NCBI GenBank assembly: GCA_003695285.1
Contig: RFIL01000327.1
Location: 1-5,495, forward strand
Reading direction: 5' to 3'
Origin: Calditrichota bacterium
GTDB taxonomy: Bacteria; Calditrichota; Calditrichia; RBG-13-44-9; J075
DNA length: 5,495 nt
Of this stretch, positions 5,076 to 5,495 are shown in pieces. The stretch's first letter is position 1; each line of letters opens with the position of its first letter. The position numbers and the translations under genes were made by a program. The notes under the pieces were generated by a model. The model worked only from the letters and a program-made list of their open reading frames with translations. It was not told the DNA's origin and made no database searches.

Positions 5076-5495
5076 ATGTTAAAAATTAAAGATTTATGGG
5101 TATCTGTAGAAGGGCATCAAATTTTAAAAGGTGTCAATCTGGAAATAAATGCCGGTGAAGTGCATGCCATCATGGGGCCTAATGGCTCCGGTAAAAGCAC
5201 TCTGGCTAATGTCCTGGCCGGCCGGGAAGAATACGAAATTGACTCCGGTGAGATCTGGTTTGAAGGTAAAAATCTGCTGGAAATGTCACCGGAAGAACGG
5301 GCGCGGGAAGGAATTTTTCTCGCTTTTCAGTATCCGGTAGAAATACCGGGGGTAAGCAATGCGAATTTCTTAAAAACCGCCTTGAACGAAATTCGGGAAT
5401 ACCGGGGTCTGGAGAAACTGGATGCCATGGATTTTCTGAAACTGGTAAAAGAAAAATTAAAACTGGTTCAAATGGATGAGAAATTTCTCAGTCGC
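5076..5495 (+). CDS. sufC: Fe-S cluster assembly ATPase SufC (3' partial)
   Basis: The first 140 residues of SufC, an ABC-type ATPase that binds SufB and SufD and drives the conformational change exposing the cluster-building site. The start MLKIKDLWVSVEGHQILKGV is typical. Walker A is GPNGSGKST (34-42), and the following LANVLAGREEYE is characteristic of SufC. The Q-loop glutamine is Gln85 in FLAFQYPVEIPGV (81-93), a segment that sets SufC apart from transporter ATPases. The frame stays open to the window edge. The ABC signature, Walker B and H-loop, as well as any sufD and desulfurase genes, would lie beyond. The start has a fair ribosome site. The gene follows sufB by 132 bases, unusually far for this pair, because of the inverted repeat between them. 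Confidence 0.97.
   Translation, partial: MLKIKDLWVSVEGHQILKGVNLEINAGEVHAIMGPNGSGKSTLANVLAGREEYEIDSGEIWFEGKNLLEMSPEERAREGIFLAFQYPVEIPGVSNANFLKTALNEIREYRGLEKLDAMDFLKLVKEKLKLVQMDEKFLSR

Noticed and set aside
5149..5340. Short plus-strand frame within sufC
   Set aside because: Overlaps the Walker A to Q-loop region of sufC in another frame; a shadow.

Overview
The window reads as chromosomal DNA of a Gram-negative-type bacterium with moderate GC content. It holds four complete or nearly complete housekeeping or accessory genes and two genes cut by the window edges. SufB is of the bacterial type with about 480 residues, and the suf genes are headed by an Rrf2 regulator. That arrangement, the moderate GC and the uneven Shine-Dalgarno strength (good for the transporter, sufB and sufC; none obvious for rrf2 or the first lysozyme start) would suit the Bacteroidetes/Calditrichaeota/Ignavibacteria side of the tree. 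This placement is a guess, not a demonstration.

Layout. Positions 1-719 (+) are the 3' end of a Na+/phosphate cotransporter-like gene; only its cytoplasmic PhoU-like helical region is visible. Positions 824-1723 (+) encode a peptidoglycan-binding domain joined to a goose-type lysozyme/transglycosylase domain, with no signal peptide. A purine-rich heptanucleotide repeat (1727-1796) lies between this gene and the converging EamA/DMT-family membrane transporter (1817-2740, -). A 225-bp divergent intergenic region (2741-2965) carries a near-consensus sigma70-type promoter and several palindromes. Next come an Rrf2-family Fe-S-type regulator (2966-3445, +), sufB (3498-4943, +) and the start of sufC (5076 to the window end, +).

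How the genes work together. The right half is the beginning of a suf iron-sulfur cluster assembly operon. SufB is the scaffold and SufC its ABC-type ATPase; SufD and a cysteine desulfurase would be expected beyond the window. The Rrf2 protein has a cysteine cluster suited to holding an Fe-S cluster. The promoter in front of it overlaps a 25-bp imperfect palindrome that closely resembles the IscR type 1 operator. The simple reading is that the regulator senses Fe-S status and represses its own operon. The two left-hand (+) genes and the DMT transporter show no functional link to the suf genes.

Nothing here proves a new biological system. The items most worth a second look are the operator array before rrf2, a 78-bp imperfect inverted repeat inserted between sufB and sufC, the heptamer repeat, and the signal-less goose-type lysozyme with two possible starts.
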